NCBI GenBank assembly: GCA_030689795.1 | Contig: JAUYEO010000053.1 | Coordinates: 1 to 14,111 of the forward strand | DNA: 14,111 nucleotides | Direction: 5' to 3' | Origin: Desulfobacterales bacterium | Lineage (GTDB): Bacteria > Desulfobacterota > Desulfobacteria > Desulfobacterales > RPRI01 | Shown here: piece by piece, positions 7,879 to 14,111 of the stretch | Layout: each line of letters begins with the position of its first letter | Position numbering within the stretch: position 1 is the first letter of the stretch | Translations under genes and position numbers: made by a program | Notes under the pieces: generated by a model | What the model was told of the DNA's origin: nothing | The model's database searches: none | What the model saw: the letters and a program-made list of their open reading frames with translations, nothing else

Positions 7879-7902
7879 CAAAATAAATGGCGGAGTTTAA
7901 CT

Positions 7903-8418
7903 ATGGCGCTACTCGACATACTTACATATCCCGACAAATTTCTGACAAAAACTGCAAAGCCGGTGGTAAATATTGACGGCGCTCTTAATAAAACGATAGA
8001 TGATATGATTGAGACAATGTACAATGCGCCGGGAATTGGCCTTGCATCGATCCAGGTAGGATGCGATAAAAGCGTAATCGTTTATGATCCTTCTCACGGT
8101 GAAGAACGGAAATCACTGACAGTTCTTTTGAATCCTAAAATAATTGAAACCTGCGGAGAAACCGTTTCCGAAAATGAGGGCTGTCTGAGCGTGCCGGATT
8201 TCAGGTCTGATGTAAAACGTTCGGCATCCCTGATCATTGAGGCGCTTGACAGAGATGGAAAACCGTTAAAGATAGAAGCAGAAGAACATCTTGCAATTAT
8301 TCTGCAGCATGAAATAGATCATTTAAACGGAATATTATTTATTGACCGGGTCAGCGCTTTAAAACGTGAACTCTATAAAAGGCACATCAAAAAACAGCTG
8401 AAGCAAAATGAAAAATAG
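7903..8418 (+). CDS. def: Peptide deformylase
   Basis: Def removes the N-formyl group from nascent peptides at the ribosome. All three family motifs are present: GIGLASIQV (44-52), EGCLS (92-96) with metal ligand C94, and HEIDH (136-140) with ligands H136 and H140 and catalytic E137. Motif 1 has Ser49 where Ala is common. The length (171 aa) is normal for bacterial deformylase. The start has GGAG at 7892-7895, 7 nt upstream. The gene overlaps fmt by 11 bp. The gap upstream is filled almost entirely by repeat DNA, so the operon promoter must lie in that repeat or further upstream. Confidence 0.97.
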   Translation: MALLDILTYPDKFLTKTAKPVVNIDGALNKTIDDMIETMYNAPGIGLASIQVGCDKSVIVYDPSHGEERKSLTVLLNPKIIETCGETVSENEGCLSVPDFRSDVKRSASLIIEALDRDGKPLKIEAEEHLAIILQHEIDHLNGILFIDRVSALKRELYKRHIKKQLKQNEK

Positions 8419-9349
8419 GCAAAGAATAATATTTATGGGTACTCCTGACTTTGCCGTACCATCCTTAAAAGCCCTGAATAATTCCGGCCATGAGGTTGCC
8501 CTTGTTGTAACACAGCCGGACCGTCCGCGAGGAAGAGGCCAAAAGGTAATGTTTTCTCCGGTAAAAGAGGCCGCTCTTGAGCTGGGATATGATATTCTCC
8601 AGCCATTATCAGTCAGGACTCCCGAATTTTATGAGAGAGCCGCCGCTCTTTTTCCGGATATATTTGTTGTCGTTGCTTTCGGACACATCCTGCCGAAAAA
8701 AGTCCTCTCAATTCCTGAAAAGGGCGCGATCAATCTGCATGCTTCCCTTCTTCCGAAATACCGCGGTCCGGCGCCGATTCAACGGGCCATCATAAACATG
8801 GAAAAAGAGACCGGCGTAACAGCAATGCTGATGAACGAAGGTCTCGATACCGGCGATATCCTGTTGTCCGCCAAAACTGAAATTTACTCCAAAGAGACCT
8901 CATCTTCACTGCATAACCGTCTCTCCCTGATAGCAGGAGATCTTCTGATACTTACTTTGTCGGGAATGAGCACAAACAGCATAAAGCCTGTATCGCAGGA
9001 TAATTCTCTTTCCACGTATGCCCCTTTGCTTAAGAAAAAAAACGGCATTATAGACTGGTCAAAACCAGCTGAAGAGATAGAAGCATTTATACGCGGCATG
9101 ACACCATGGCCCGGCTCATTCACTTTTATCGGGAGCAAGCGGCTGAAAATATTTGCTTCCGATGTGGTCTTTAACGATTCAAAAGGAGATCCCGGGACAG
9201 TTACCGGTGAAACACGGGATAATTTGTTCATAGCAACCGGAAAATATCTTTTATCGATCAAGGAAATACAGGAAGAATCAGGGAAGCGGCTTCCTATAAA
9301 GGATTATCTGCGCGGAAGCAATATATCCCCAGGAACTGTTCTCGGATAA
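8408..9349 (+). CDS. fmt: Methionyl-tRNA formyltransferase
   Basis: Fmt transfers a formyl group from 10-formyltetrahydrofolate to initiator Met-tRNA. The N-terminal catalytic domain starts with the typical IIFMGTPDFAVPSL (7-20), has the formyl-folate site NLHASLLPKYRGPAPIQ (109-125) with N109 and H111, and keeps D147 in NEGLDTGD. The C-terminal OB-like domain includes IRGMTPWPGSFT (238-249). At 313 aa the length is normal. The ATG lies inside the end of def with an 11-bp overlap, consistent with coupled translation and with the paired roles of the two enzymes. Confidence 0.97.
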   Translation: MKNRQRIIFMGTPDFAVPSLKALNNSGHEVALVVTQPDRPRGRGQKVMFSPVKEAALELGYDILQPLSVRTPEFYERAAALFPDIFVVVAFGHILPKKVLSIPEKGAINLHASLLPKYRGPAPIQRAIINMEKETGVTAMLMNEGLDTGDILLSAKTEIYSKETSSSLHNRLSLIAGDLLILTLSGMSTNSIKPVSQDNSLSTYAPLLKKKNGIIDWSKPAEEIEAFIRGMTPWPGSFTFIGSKRLKIFASDVVFNDSKGDPGTVTGETRDNLFIATGKYLLSIKEIQEESGKRLPIKDYLRGSNISPGTVLG

Positions 9350-9466
9350 ATTTGACGTGCTTTTCTCAAACTGTCCTTCTCAGGCGAATTAAAACAACGT
9401 CTCTGATTACTTATAACTGATTACTGATCACTCTTTGGTTACTATGTATGAAAGGTTTCACTTTTC
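9350..9466. other. 117-bp fmt-rsmB spacer
   Basis: This is the largest gap inside the housekeeping block. It contains two copies of CTGATTACT (9403-9411 and 9418-9426). AAAGG at 9451-9455 lies 11 nt before the rsmB start and may be its ribosome binding site. No convincing promoter or terminator is visible, but the length would allow a separate promoter for rsmB-PASTA-rpe-aroQ. Confidence 0.4.
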
Positions 9467-10822
9467 ATGAATGATGCCCGAAGCCTGGCGCTTCATATTT
9501 TAAACAAACTCGATAAGAGCGATAAGACTCTCGATAACCTTCTGGAGGAATTTCAGAAGGATCATCTTCTCTCAAATCGTGAAAGAGCTCTCTTTAACGC
9601 CCTCGTATACGGTGTTCTCAGGTGGAAGGGCAGGCTTGATTGGATAATAAGTCATCTTTCCAAACTGCATATTAATAAAACAAAATCTGAAGTCTTAAAT
9701 ATTCTGCGAATCGGTCTTTTCCAGATCATTTATTTAAGCAGGATACCTGTTTCTGCAGCAGTAAACACCTCTGTCGAAATGGCGAAGCAATCGGCAGGAG
9801 AACGCGGTGCGGGATATGTAAACGCCATATTGCGGAAAGCATCAAGGGAGCATGAAACACTGCCTTATCCCGATATAACGGAAGAATCCGAATATGCCAT
9901 CTCGGTTAATAAATCTTTTCCTGAGTGGATAATAAAAAGATGGATTAAACTTCTCGGAAAAAGCCAGACCATTGAGCTGTGTGATGCCATTAATGAGATT
10001 CCTTCGATTACTATACGTGCTAACACGCTTAAAACAAACCGTCAGGACCTCGTCAATTGCATGGAATCCGATGTCCGGAATATAAGGTTGACAGCTTGTT
10101 CTCCTGACGGTCTCGCTTTCTCAAACCCAAACAAGAGTATCCATGAGATGGAAACTTTTAAAAACGGCCTGTTCCAGGTTCAGGATGAAGCCGCGCAGCT
10201 TGTAACTCTGCTCCTTGACCCCAGGTCTGGAGATGCGGTTCTGGATGCTTGTGCCGGGCTCGGGGGCAAAACAGGACACATCGGCCAGTTGATGAAAAAC
10301 AGCGGAAAGATAACAGCCCTCGACATTGATAAAGAAAAGCTGGATAAGCTGAATCGTGAAATGGAAAGGCTTGGCATCACAAATGTCACATCAGTAAGAG
10401 ACGATATTGGAAATCCCCTCTTATTAAAAGACTATTACGGACATTTTGACCGGATTCTCCTGGATGCCCCCTGTTCAAACATGGGTGTTATCCGCAGGAA
10501 CCCTGACGTAAAATGGAAGCTGCAGGAGAAAAATCTTGTGCGATATAAGAAAAGGCAGCTTCTTTTTCTTGATAACCTCGCAAACCTGTTAAAACCATCA
10601 GGCATAATAGTATATGCCATATGCAGCACAGAACCTGAAGAAAACGAAGAGGTTATAAAAGAATTTTTGATAAAACGCCCCAATTTTGGTATTGATAATA
10701 ACATGCTTTATTTGCCTGAGTGTTTCGGCACTTTATTGAACAGCAGAGGGTTTATTAAAACCTACCCCCATCTTAATAACATGGATAGCTTTTTTTCAGT
10801 TCGTTTAAAACGGATAATGTGA
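9467..10822 (+). CDS. rsmB: 16S rRNA (cytosine-967-C5)-methyltransferase
   Basis: This 451-aa SAM-dependent enzyme methylates C967 of 16S rRNA. Residues 1-135 form the NusB-like RNA-binding domain, typical of RsmB (also called Sun/Fmu) and absent from many other m5C methyltransferases. The catalytic domain shows DACAGLGGKTGHIG (260-273) for SAM binding, DAPCSNMG (333-340) with C336 in motif IV and YAICSTEPEENEE (383-395) with the nucleophile C386 in motif VI. The MDSFFSVRLKR stretch near the C-terminus is also typical. The gene ends in an ATGTGA string where the next gene starts with GTG, a 4-bp overlap. Confidence 0.96.
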   Translation: MNDARSLALHILNKLDKSDKTLDNLLEEFQKDHLLSNRERALFNALVYGVLRWKGRLDWIISHLSKLHINKTKSEVLNILRIGLFQIIYLSRIPVSAAVNTSVEMAKQSAGERGAGYVNAILRKASREHETLPYPDITEESEYAISVNKSFPEWIIKRWIKLLGKSQTIELCDAINEIPSITIRANTLKTNRQDLVNCMESDVRNIRLTACSPDGLAFSNPNKSIHEMETFKNGLFQVQDEAAQLVTLLLDPRSGDAVLDACAGLGGKTGHIGQLMKNSGKITALDIDKEKLDKLNREMERLGITNVTSVRDDIGNPLLLKDYYGHFDRILLDAPCSNMGVIRRNPDVKWKLQEKNLVRYKKRQLLFLDNLANLLKPSGIIVYAICSTEPEENEEVIKEFLIKRPNFGIDNNMLYLPECFGTLLNSRGFIKTYPHLNNMDSFFSVRLKRIM

Positions 10823-11808
10823 TTTCTAAAATTGCAAAAATATCTGTTCTCGTATTTATTTTTATTGCCGTGTTCGGGGTAAGCACATATCTTTCTCTGA
10901 CATTGATAATCAAAAGCGAAGATACTGTTGTTGTTCCGGAACTTGTCGGGAAAGATGTCATATATGCGCTGGAAGCCCTGACAGGACTAGGGTTGAATAC
11001 AAAAGTCAAGGGTTCCGAATACAGTTCTGAAATTCCAAAGAACCATGTAATAAGGCAGGCGCCCGAACCCGGATCCGAAATTAAAAAAGGGAGAGATATC
11101 AGGATAACAATCTCAAAAGGCGCAACGACTATTCTTATGCCTGACCTGACAGGGCTGCCGATTCAACAGGCGCGTATTATACTTGAAGAAAATGACCTGT
11201 GCGAAGCAAATATTTCCTCAGTATACATTAATAATGTTGAAAAAGATGAAATAATCGCTCAAAATCCTCCGGAAGGCAAAGAGATTGAAAGAAAAAAATG
11301 CGTTGATCTGCTAGTCGGTTCGGGTGCACCGGCAAATAAATACAAAATGCCGGATCTTTACGGGCTTCCACCCGACGAAGCAATTCTGCTGATTGAAACA
11401 AACAGGCTGATCCGGGGAGAAATCAAATCCTTTTTCGACGCGGAAAAGCCCGACAATATTGTTGTCAGTCAGGAGCCGCTTTCCGGATATCAGGTTTCTG
11501 AATATACGGTCGTAAATTTTATAGTCAACAAGGAACCGGCGGAGATGAACCGGCAGAATATTTTTAACTTGGACAATGCACATTTTTTCAGGTACAGAAT
11601 AGAAAATGGTTTTCTCTCAAGGCGTTTACGGGTACAGCTTTACAGAAACGGAACAGCTACAGACATTTTTGATAACCTGATAAAGCCGGCTGAGGAGATA
11701 ATGCTTTTTATTCCCAAAGATTCGGATAATTTCATATTGATTTATATTGACGATGCCATCGTAAAGCCTGATATTATTCCTTTTAAAAAACTATTTGCAA
11801 TGGAGTGA
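10819..11808 (+). CDS. Membrane-anchored PASTA-repeat protein
   Basis: This 329-aa protein starts with GTG (10819) in a 4-bp GTGA overlap with rsmB. A single N-terminal membrane helix (about 8-32) leaves the rest outside the cytoplasm. Three PASTA repeats follow: about 35-100 (VPELVGKDV), 104-168 (MPDLTGLPIQQA) and 175-238 (MPDLYGLPPDEA). PASTA domains are known to bind peptidoglycan fragments and beta-lactams in Ser/Thr kinases and penicillin-binding proteins, so a cell-wall sensing or scaffold role is plausible. No kinase or transpeptidase domain is present. The last ~90 residues (240-329) are not PASTA and were not recognised; they look beta-rich. In Firmicutes the same neighbourhood (def, fmt, rsmB, rpe) carries the PASTA kinase PrkC, which makes the kinase-free version here notable. 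Confidence 0.9.
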   Translation: MISKIAKISVLVFIFIAVFGVSTYLSLTLIIKSEDTVVVPELVGKDVIYALEALTGLGLNTKVKGSEYSSEIPKNHVIRQAPEPGSEIKKGRDIRITISKGATTILMPDLTGLPIQQARIILEENDLCEANISSVYINNVEKDEIIAQNPPEGKEIERKKCVDLLVGSGAPANKYKMPDLYGLPPDEAILLIETNRLIRGEIKSFFDAEKPDNIVVSQEPLSGYQVSEYTVVNFIVNKEPAEMNRQNIFNLDNAHFFRYRIENGFLSRRLRVQLYRNGTATDIFDNLIKPAEEIMLFIPKDSDNFILIYIDDAIVKPDIIPFKKLFAME

Positions 11809-11810
11809 AC

Positions 11811-12473
11811 ATGAAACTGATAGCGCCTTCAATATTATCCGCTGACTTTTCACGGCTTGGAGAAGAAATCAAATCGGTCGAAAAAGCCGGGGCCGACTGG
11901 ATCCATGTTGATGTGATGGACGGGCATTTTGTTCCGAATATAACCATGGGACCCCTTGTTGTTGAAGCCGCCAGGCGGGTTACTTCCCTTCCGATAGATG
12001 TGCATCTGATGATAGAAAATGCCGACCGTTTCATACCTGATTTTGCCAAAGCAGGAGCCTCTCTCATCTCGGTGCAGGTTGAAGCATGCGCCCATTTGAA
12101 CAGAACTATACAGCTTATAAAGGAACTTGGTGTAAAGCCAGGTGTAGTGCTGAATCCGGCCACTCCCCTTTCAGCAATCGAATGGGTGCTCGAATATATT
12201 GACTTTGTACTTATCATGAGCGTTAATCCCGGCTTCGGCGGGCAGGCCTTTATCAGAAACAGCTTCGATAAGATTAAGGCCCTTTCAAAAATGATAAAAG
12301 GAAAAGGCCTTTCGACTCTCATCGAGATCGACGGAGGGGTTAATAAGGATACTATAAGAGATATTTCCATCGCAGGGGCCGATGTTTTCGTTGCCGGATC
12401 GGCGATTTTTGGCAGCAGGGATTATAAGAAAACGATAAAGCTTTTCAGGACAATATTAACCTGCAAAAAATAA
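11811..12473 (+). CDS. rpe: Ribulose-phosphate 3-epimerase
   Basis: Rpe interconverts ribulose 5-phosphate and xylulose 5-phosphate in the pentose-phosphate pathway. The TIM-barrel signatures are all present: IAPSILSADFSRL (4-16), WIHVDVMDGHFVPN (30-43) with metal ligands H32 and D34, DVHLMI with H65, MSVNPGFGGQ (136-145) and IEIDGGV (171-177) with D174. D34 and D174 are the expected acid/base pair. The C-terminal phosphate site is VAGSAIFG. A GTG at 11805 would overlap the PASTA stop, but the GGAG at 11802-11805 sits 5 nt before the ATG at 11811 and would be destroyed as a Shine-Dalgarno by the earlier start, so 11811 is chosen (220 aa, normal length). Confidence 0.96.
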   Translation: MKLIAPSILSADFSRLGEEIKSVEKAGADWIHVDVMDGHFVPNITMGPLVVEAARRVTSLPIDVHLMIENADRFIPDFAKAGASLISVQVEACAHLNRTIQLIKELGVKPGVVLNPATPLSAIEWVLEYIDFVLIMSVNPGFGGQAFIRNSFDKIKALSKMIKGKGLSTLIEIDGGVNKDTIRDISIAGADVFVAGSAIFGSRDYKKTIKLFRTILTCKK

Positions 12474-12485
12474 CGGGAGACGATA

Positions 12486-12926
12486 ATGGCTTCAAAAAAA
12501 ATTCTGGTGATACACGGCCCCAACCTGAACATGCTCGGAAAAAGAGAGCCTGGAATATACGGAACAACCGGTTTGAACGATATCAATAAAGATCTTCTCA
12601 AACTTGGGAAAAAATTCGGCCTTATTGTGGATGCATTCCAGTCTAATCATGAAGGTGCAATCGTGGATAAAATCCAGGAGGCCTCCCAAAAATACGAAGG
12701 ACTTATAATAAATCCAGCCGCATATACCCATACAAGCATCGCAATAAGGGATGCCCTTCTTTTGTTCAAGGCCCCTGTTATAGAGGTCCATCTTTCAAAT
12801 ATCTACAAGAGAGAGCCTTTCCGGCACAAATCGATGATAGCGGATGTTGCAACAGCCACTCTATGCGGATTCGGTCACTCCGGATATTATATGGCTCTTG
12901 AGGCAATCGCCCGGATGCTGAAATAA
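12486..12926 (+). CDS. aroQ: 3-dehydroquinate dehydratase, type II
   Basis: AroQ dehydrates 3-dehydroquinate to 3-dehydroshikimate in the shikimate pathway. The small 146-aa type II fold is clear from IHGPNLNMLGKREP (9-22), the flexible-loop residues R20 and Y25, N76 in the INPAAYTHTS segment, VHLSN (101-105) with H102, and R113. These are the catalytic and binding residues of the dodecameric type II family. The start has GGGAG at 12475-12479, 6 nt upstream, and the gene follows rpe by 12 bp, so it is likely the last gene of that operon. A GC palindrome follows at 12945-12958. Confidence 0.96.
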   Translation: MASKKILVIHGPNLNMLGKREPGIYGTTGLNDINKDLLKLGKKFGLIVDAFQSNHEGAIVDKIQEASQKYEGLIINPAAYTHTSIAIRDALLLFKAPVIEVHLSNIYKREPFRHKSMIADVATATLCGFGHSGYYMALEAIARMLK

Positions 12927-12939
12927 TCCGATTGTTGCC

Positions 12940-12981
12940 GAAGGTCCGCCCTGGCGGAATCCCTGGCCCCTTCTTTTTGTC
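12940..12981 (+). terminator. Candidate terminator / GTCCGCC palindrome after aroQ
   Basis: A perfect stem TCCGCC/GGCGGA (12945-12950 with 12953-12958, 2-nt loop; the real loop would be wider) follows the aroQ stop by about 20 bp. A pyrimidine tract with TTTTT begins about 16 nt after the stem, rather far for a classical terminator. The GAAGGTCCGCC start resembles the reverse complement of part of the element at 5266-5292, so it may be a repeat doing terminator duty. Confidence 0.45.
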
Positions 12982-13003
12982 CTGATCCCAGACCCCTGGC
13001 CCC
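12961..13003. repeat. Short direct repeat CCCTGGCCCC
   Basis: The 10-mer occurs at 12961-12970 and 12994-13003, separated by 23 bp of pyrimidine-rich sequence. No function is evident. Confidence 0.5.
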
Positions 13004-13031
13004 TGAACCCTTTTCAAATGGAAAATATTTA

Positions 13032-13083
13032 TTGACTCTAATTTACGATCATGTTATGAGTATAATAGCTGCTCATAAAGGAG
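13032..13083 (+). promoter_or_regulatory. Promoter, candidate operator and strong RBS of the wHTH gene
   Basis: A consensus TATAAT lies at 13061-13066. TTGACT (13032-13037) is 23 nt upstream of it, too far to pair, but is 17 nt from TATGAG (13055-13060), an alternative -10. A perfect 7-bp inverted repeat TTATGAG/CTCATAA (13054-13060 with 13072-13078, 11-nt spacer) brackets the TATAAT. Its right arm runs directly into the Shine-Dalgarno AAAGGAG (13077-13083). This is where an autoregulator would bind; that reading is inference. Confidence 0.5.
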
Positions 13084-13089
13084 TTAAGT

Positions 13090-13638
13090 ATGGATAATCT
13101 ATTTTCCGGCATAATATCATCCAAAACACGAATAAAGCTTCTTATTCGATTTTTTTTTAATCCTGAGACCAAATCATACCTGAGAGAACTTGCCAAGGAA
13201 TTTGATGTTTCAACCAATTCAATCCGTGAAGAATTAAACCAGCTCACCAGAACCAATCTTTTGAAATCTGAAAAAAACGGACGACAGGTTCATTATACGG
13301 CAAATAAAGATCATCCCATATTCCCGGAACTTAAATCAATGGTAAGCAAGGTTATGGGGATCGATCAGGTAATTGACGGAATAGTCGGAAGACTGGGCGA
13401 CATTGAGCGCGCATACCTTATCGATGATTATGCAGAAGGAAAAGACAGCGGGATTATCGACCTTCTTCTTGTTGGAAATATTGACCAGTTTCACCTGAAT
13501 GATCTGAGCAGGAAAACTGAACGTTATATTAAAAGAAAAATAAGAACTATGGTGGTAAGCAGTGAAGAATTTAATGATTTTTTCCCAAAGTTAAAGAACC
13601 GCCCCCGAATATTGATCTGGGAAAAATCAGATAAGTAA
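13090..13638 (+). CDS. Winged-helix transcriptional regulator with degenerate nucleotidyltransferase domain
   Basis: This is a 182-aa protein. Residues 1-75 form an ArsR/MarR-like winged helix, with the recognition region SYLRELAKEFDVSTNSIREEL (29-49) and a wing around 58-70 (KSEKNGRQVHYT). Residues 98-178 resemble a minimal nucleotidyltransferase fold: IERAYLIDDYAEGKDSGIIDLLLVG (105-129) aligns with the family pattern GSYARG...SDIDLLV. The GS pair is replaced by D112-D113 and the first catalytic Asp by I122, while D124 remains, so transfer activity is unlikely. The start has AAAGGAG 6 nt upstream. As recalled from related genomes, proteins of this layout often precede surface-polysaccharide gene clusters, but none is visible here. 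Its target is unknown; the inverted repeat around its own -10 suggests self-control. Confidence 0.85.
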   Translation: MDNLFSGIISSKTRIKLLIRFFFNPETKSYLRELAKEFDVSTNSIREELNQLTRTNLLKSEKNGRQVHYTANKDHPIFPELKSMVSKVMGIDQVIDGIVGRLGDIERAYLIDDYAEGKDSGIIDLLLVGNIDQFHLNDLSRKTERYIKRKIRTMVVSSEEFNDFFPKLKNRPRILIWEKSDK

Positions 13639-13664
13639 GTTTTCGAATACTATTAATAACTATA

Positions 13665-13678
13665 TGTATTATAATACA
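13665..13678. repeat. 14-bp perfect AT palindrome downstream of the regulator gene
   Basis: TGTATTATAATACA is its own reverse complement and lies 27 bp after the regulator stop. It could be an operator, a weak hairpin or chance in AT-rich DNA. It contains a TATAAT on the + strand but no -35 box is evident. Confidence 0.5.
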
Positions 13679-13696
13679 ATATATTCTTTACAACCT

Positions 13697-13878
13697 GGGA
13701 CCTTTGAAGAATGTCCAATTTTGGCCAAGTACAAGGAAGGCGATAATAAAGACTTAGGTTTTTGGTTTACAGTTCCTGGTTCATGGTTAAAAGAGAAAAA
13801 ACAGAAACAACAAACCAAAGACCTGAAAACCATATTTTTATAGTAATCGGGCAAAAGGGGGCGTTGTGCAAAGGTCTC
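13697..13878. mobile_element. MITE-like segment with imperfect terminal inverted repeats
   Basis: The left end GGGACCTTTGAAGAA (from 13697) matches the reverse complement of the right end, GAGACCTTTGCACAA (to 13878), at 12 of the first 15 positions and about 25 of 35 ungapped. The pentamer AACCT directly abuts both outer ends (13692-13696 and 13879-13883), as a target-site duplication would. An internal inverted repeat pairs AGGTTTTTGGTTT (13756-13768) with AAACCAAAGACCT (13812-13824) at 12 of 13. The ~182-bp length and lack of a coding frame fit a non-autonomous element. The GAGACCTTTGCA end recalls IS5-family termini from memory only; the source transposon is not identified. Confidence 0.45.
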
Positions 13879-13908
13879 AACCTGTAATTCAAGGGGCGGA
13901 GCTATATA

Positions 13909-14100
13909 TGATGAACTCGTAACAAGTCGAAATATGCTCAGTTAATGAGCTTTTTGGGGATTTTTAAGTCACTTCGCTAAATCACAAGAACTCGGGCTAA
14001 CGCCCTCAAACAGCTTGTGATTTTTAACGCTCAGTTCCTTAAAAATCTATTCCCCAAAAATCTCAAATCCGTTCACATATGACTTTTTACGAGTCTATCA
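13909..14100. repeat. Concentric nested palindrome, ~192 bp
   Basis: Four sets of inverted arms share nearly one centre (about 14000-14005). The outermost pair is 13909-13928 with 14081-14100 (17 of 20). Next is 13947-13968 with 14038-14064, the arms differing mainly by a short insertion in the right one. Then comes a perfect AAATCACAAG/CTTGTGATTT (13979-13988 with 14014-14023). The innermost is GGGC/GCCC (13994-13997 with 14002-14005). No open frame of note lies inside. The ACTCGTAA/TTACGAGT outer arms match words that, from memory, are common dispersed repeats in Desulfobacterales-type genomes. The window ends 11 bp beyond, so the true edge cannot be seen. Confidence 0.75.
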
Positions 14101-14111
14101 ACGTTGATGGT

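Noticed and set aside
9403..9426. CTGATTACT direct repeat before rsmB as a regulatory iteron
   Set aside because: Only two short copies in AT-rich DNA; no regulator or further copies support it.
11783..12370. 195-aa minus-strand open frame
   Set aside because: It is antisense to rpe, whose motifs are complete; the open frame is a codon-bias shadow.
13669..13854. 61-aa minus-strand open frame
   Set aside because: It lies almost wholly inside the MITE-like segment, has low-complexity composition and no ribosome binding site.
13909..14100. Integron attC site
   Set aside because: The nested palindrome is long enough, but no proper RYYYAAC/GTTRRRY core pair is found at its ends and no integrase is in view.

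Overview
This is an AT-leaning chromosomal window, most likely from a Desulfobacterota (deltaproteobacterial) organism of the Desulfobacterales type. The pointers are the gene set def-fmt-rsmB-PASTA-rpe-aroQ, a PAS/GAF hybrid histidine kinase, an acyl-CoA dehydrogenase beside a metallo-beta-lactamase-fold hydrolase, and intergenic gaps full of short palindromic repeats. The taxonomic call is inference from gene content and style, not from a marker-gene search. All protein genes read on the + strand; the only minus-strand gene is a tRNA.

Layout. (1) 1-72 is probably the tail of an upstream gene, and 81-2990 is a membrane-anchored hybrid histidine kinase. (2) 3117-5175 holds an acyl-CoA dehydrogenase and an MBL-fold hydrolase 10 bp apart, probably one operon. 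(3) 5176-5533 holds a palindromic repeat and tRNA-Leu(CAG) on the minus strand, divergent from ribF. (4) 5534-7666 holds ribF and a YbhN/UPF0104 membrane protein. The membrane protein gene is bracketed by two copies of a ~98-bp palindromic repeat, and the second copy is split by a ~119-bp insert carrying a long hairpin. (5) 7903-12926 is a housekeeping block: peptide deformylase, Met-tRNA formyltransferase, 16S rRNA m5C967 methyltransferase, a PASTA-repeat membrane protein, ribulose-phosphate 3-epimerase and type II dehydroquinase. Most of these overlap or nearly touch; the 117-bp fmt-rsmB gap could split the block. (6) 13090-13638 is a winged-helix regulator with a degenerate nucleotidyltransferase domain, with a clear ribosome binding site and an inverted repeat around its -10 box. 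(7) 13639-14111 has no gene. It holds a small AT palindrome, a MITE-like segment with imperfect terminal inverted repeats and a candidate 5-bp target duplication, and a concentric ~192-bp nested palindrome near the window end.

How the genes work together. Def and Fmt run the N-formyl-methionine cycle and RsmB modifies the ribosome. Rpe feeds pentose-phosphate carbon, AroQ is a shikimate-pathway step, and RibF makes FMN/FAD, the cofactor of the nearby acyl-CoA dehydrogenase (shared cofactor only; no regulatory link is visible).

No defence system, CRISPR array or obvious novel enzyme cluster was found. The most unusual content is the layered repeat architecture between genes, in particular the repeat pair that supplies both the possible N-terminal extension and the stop codon of the YbhN gene.
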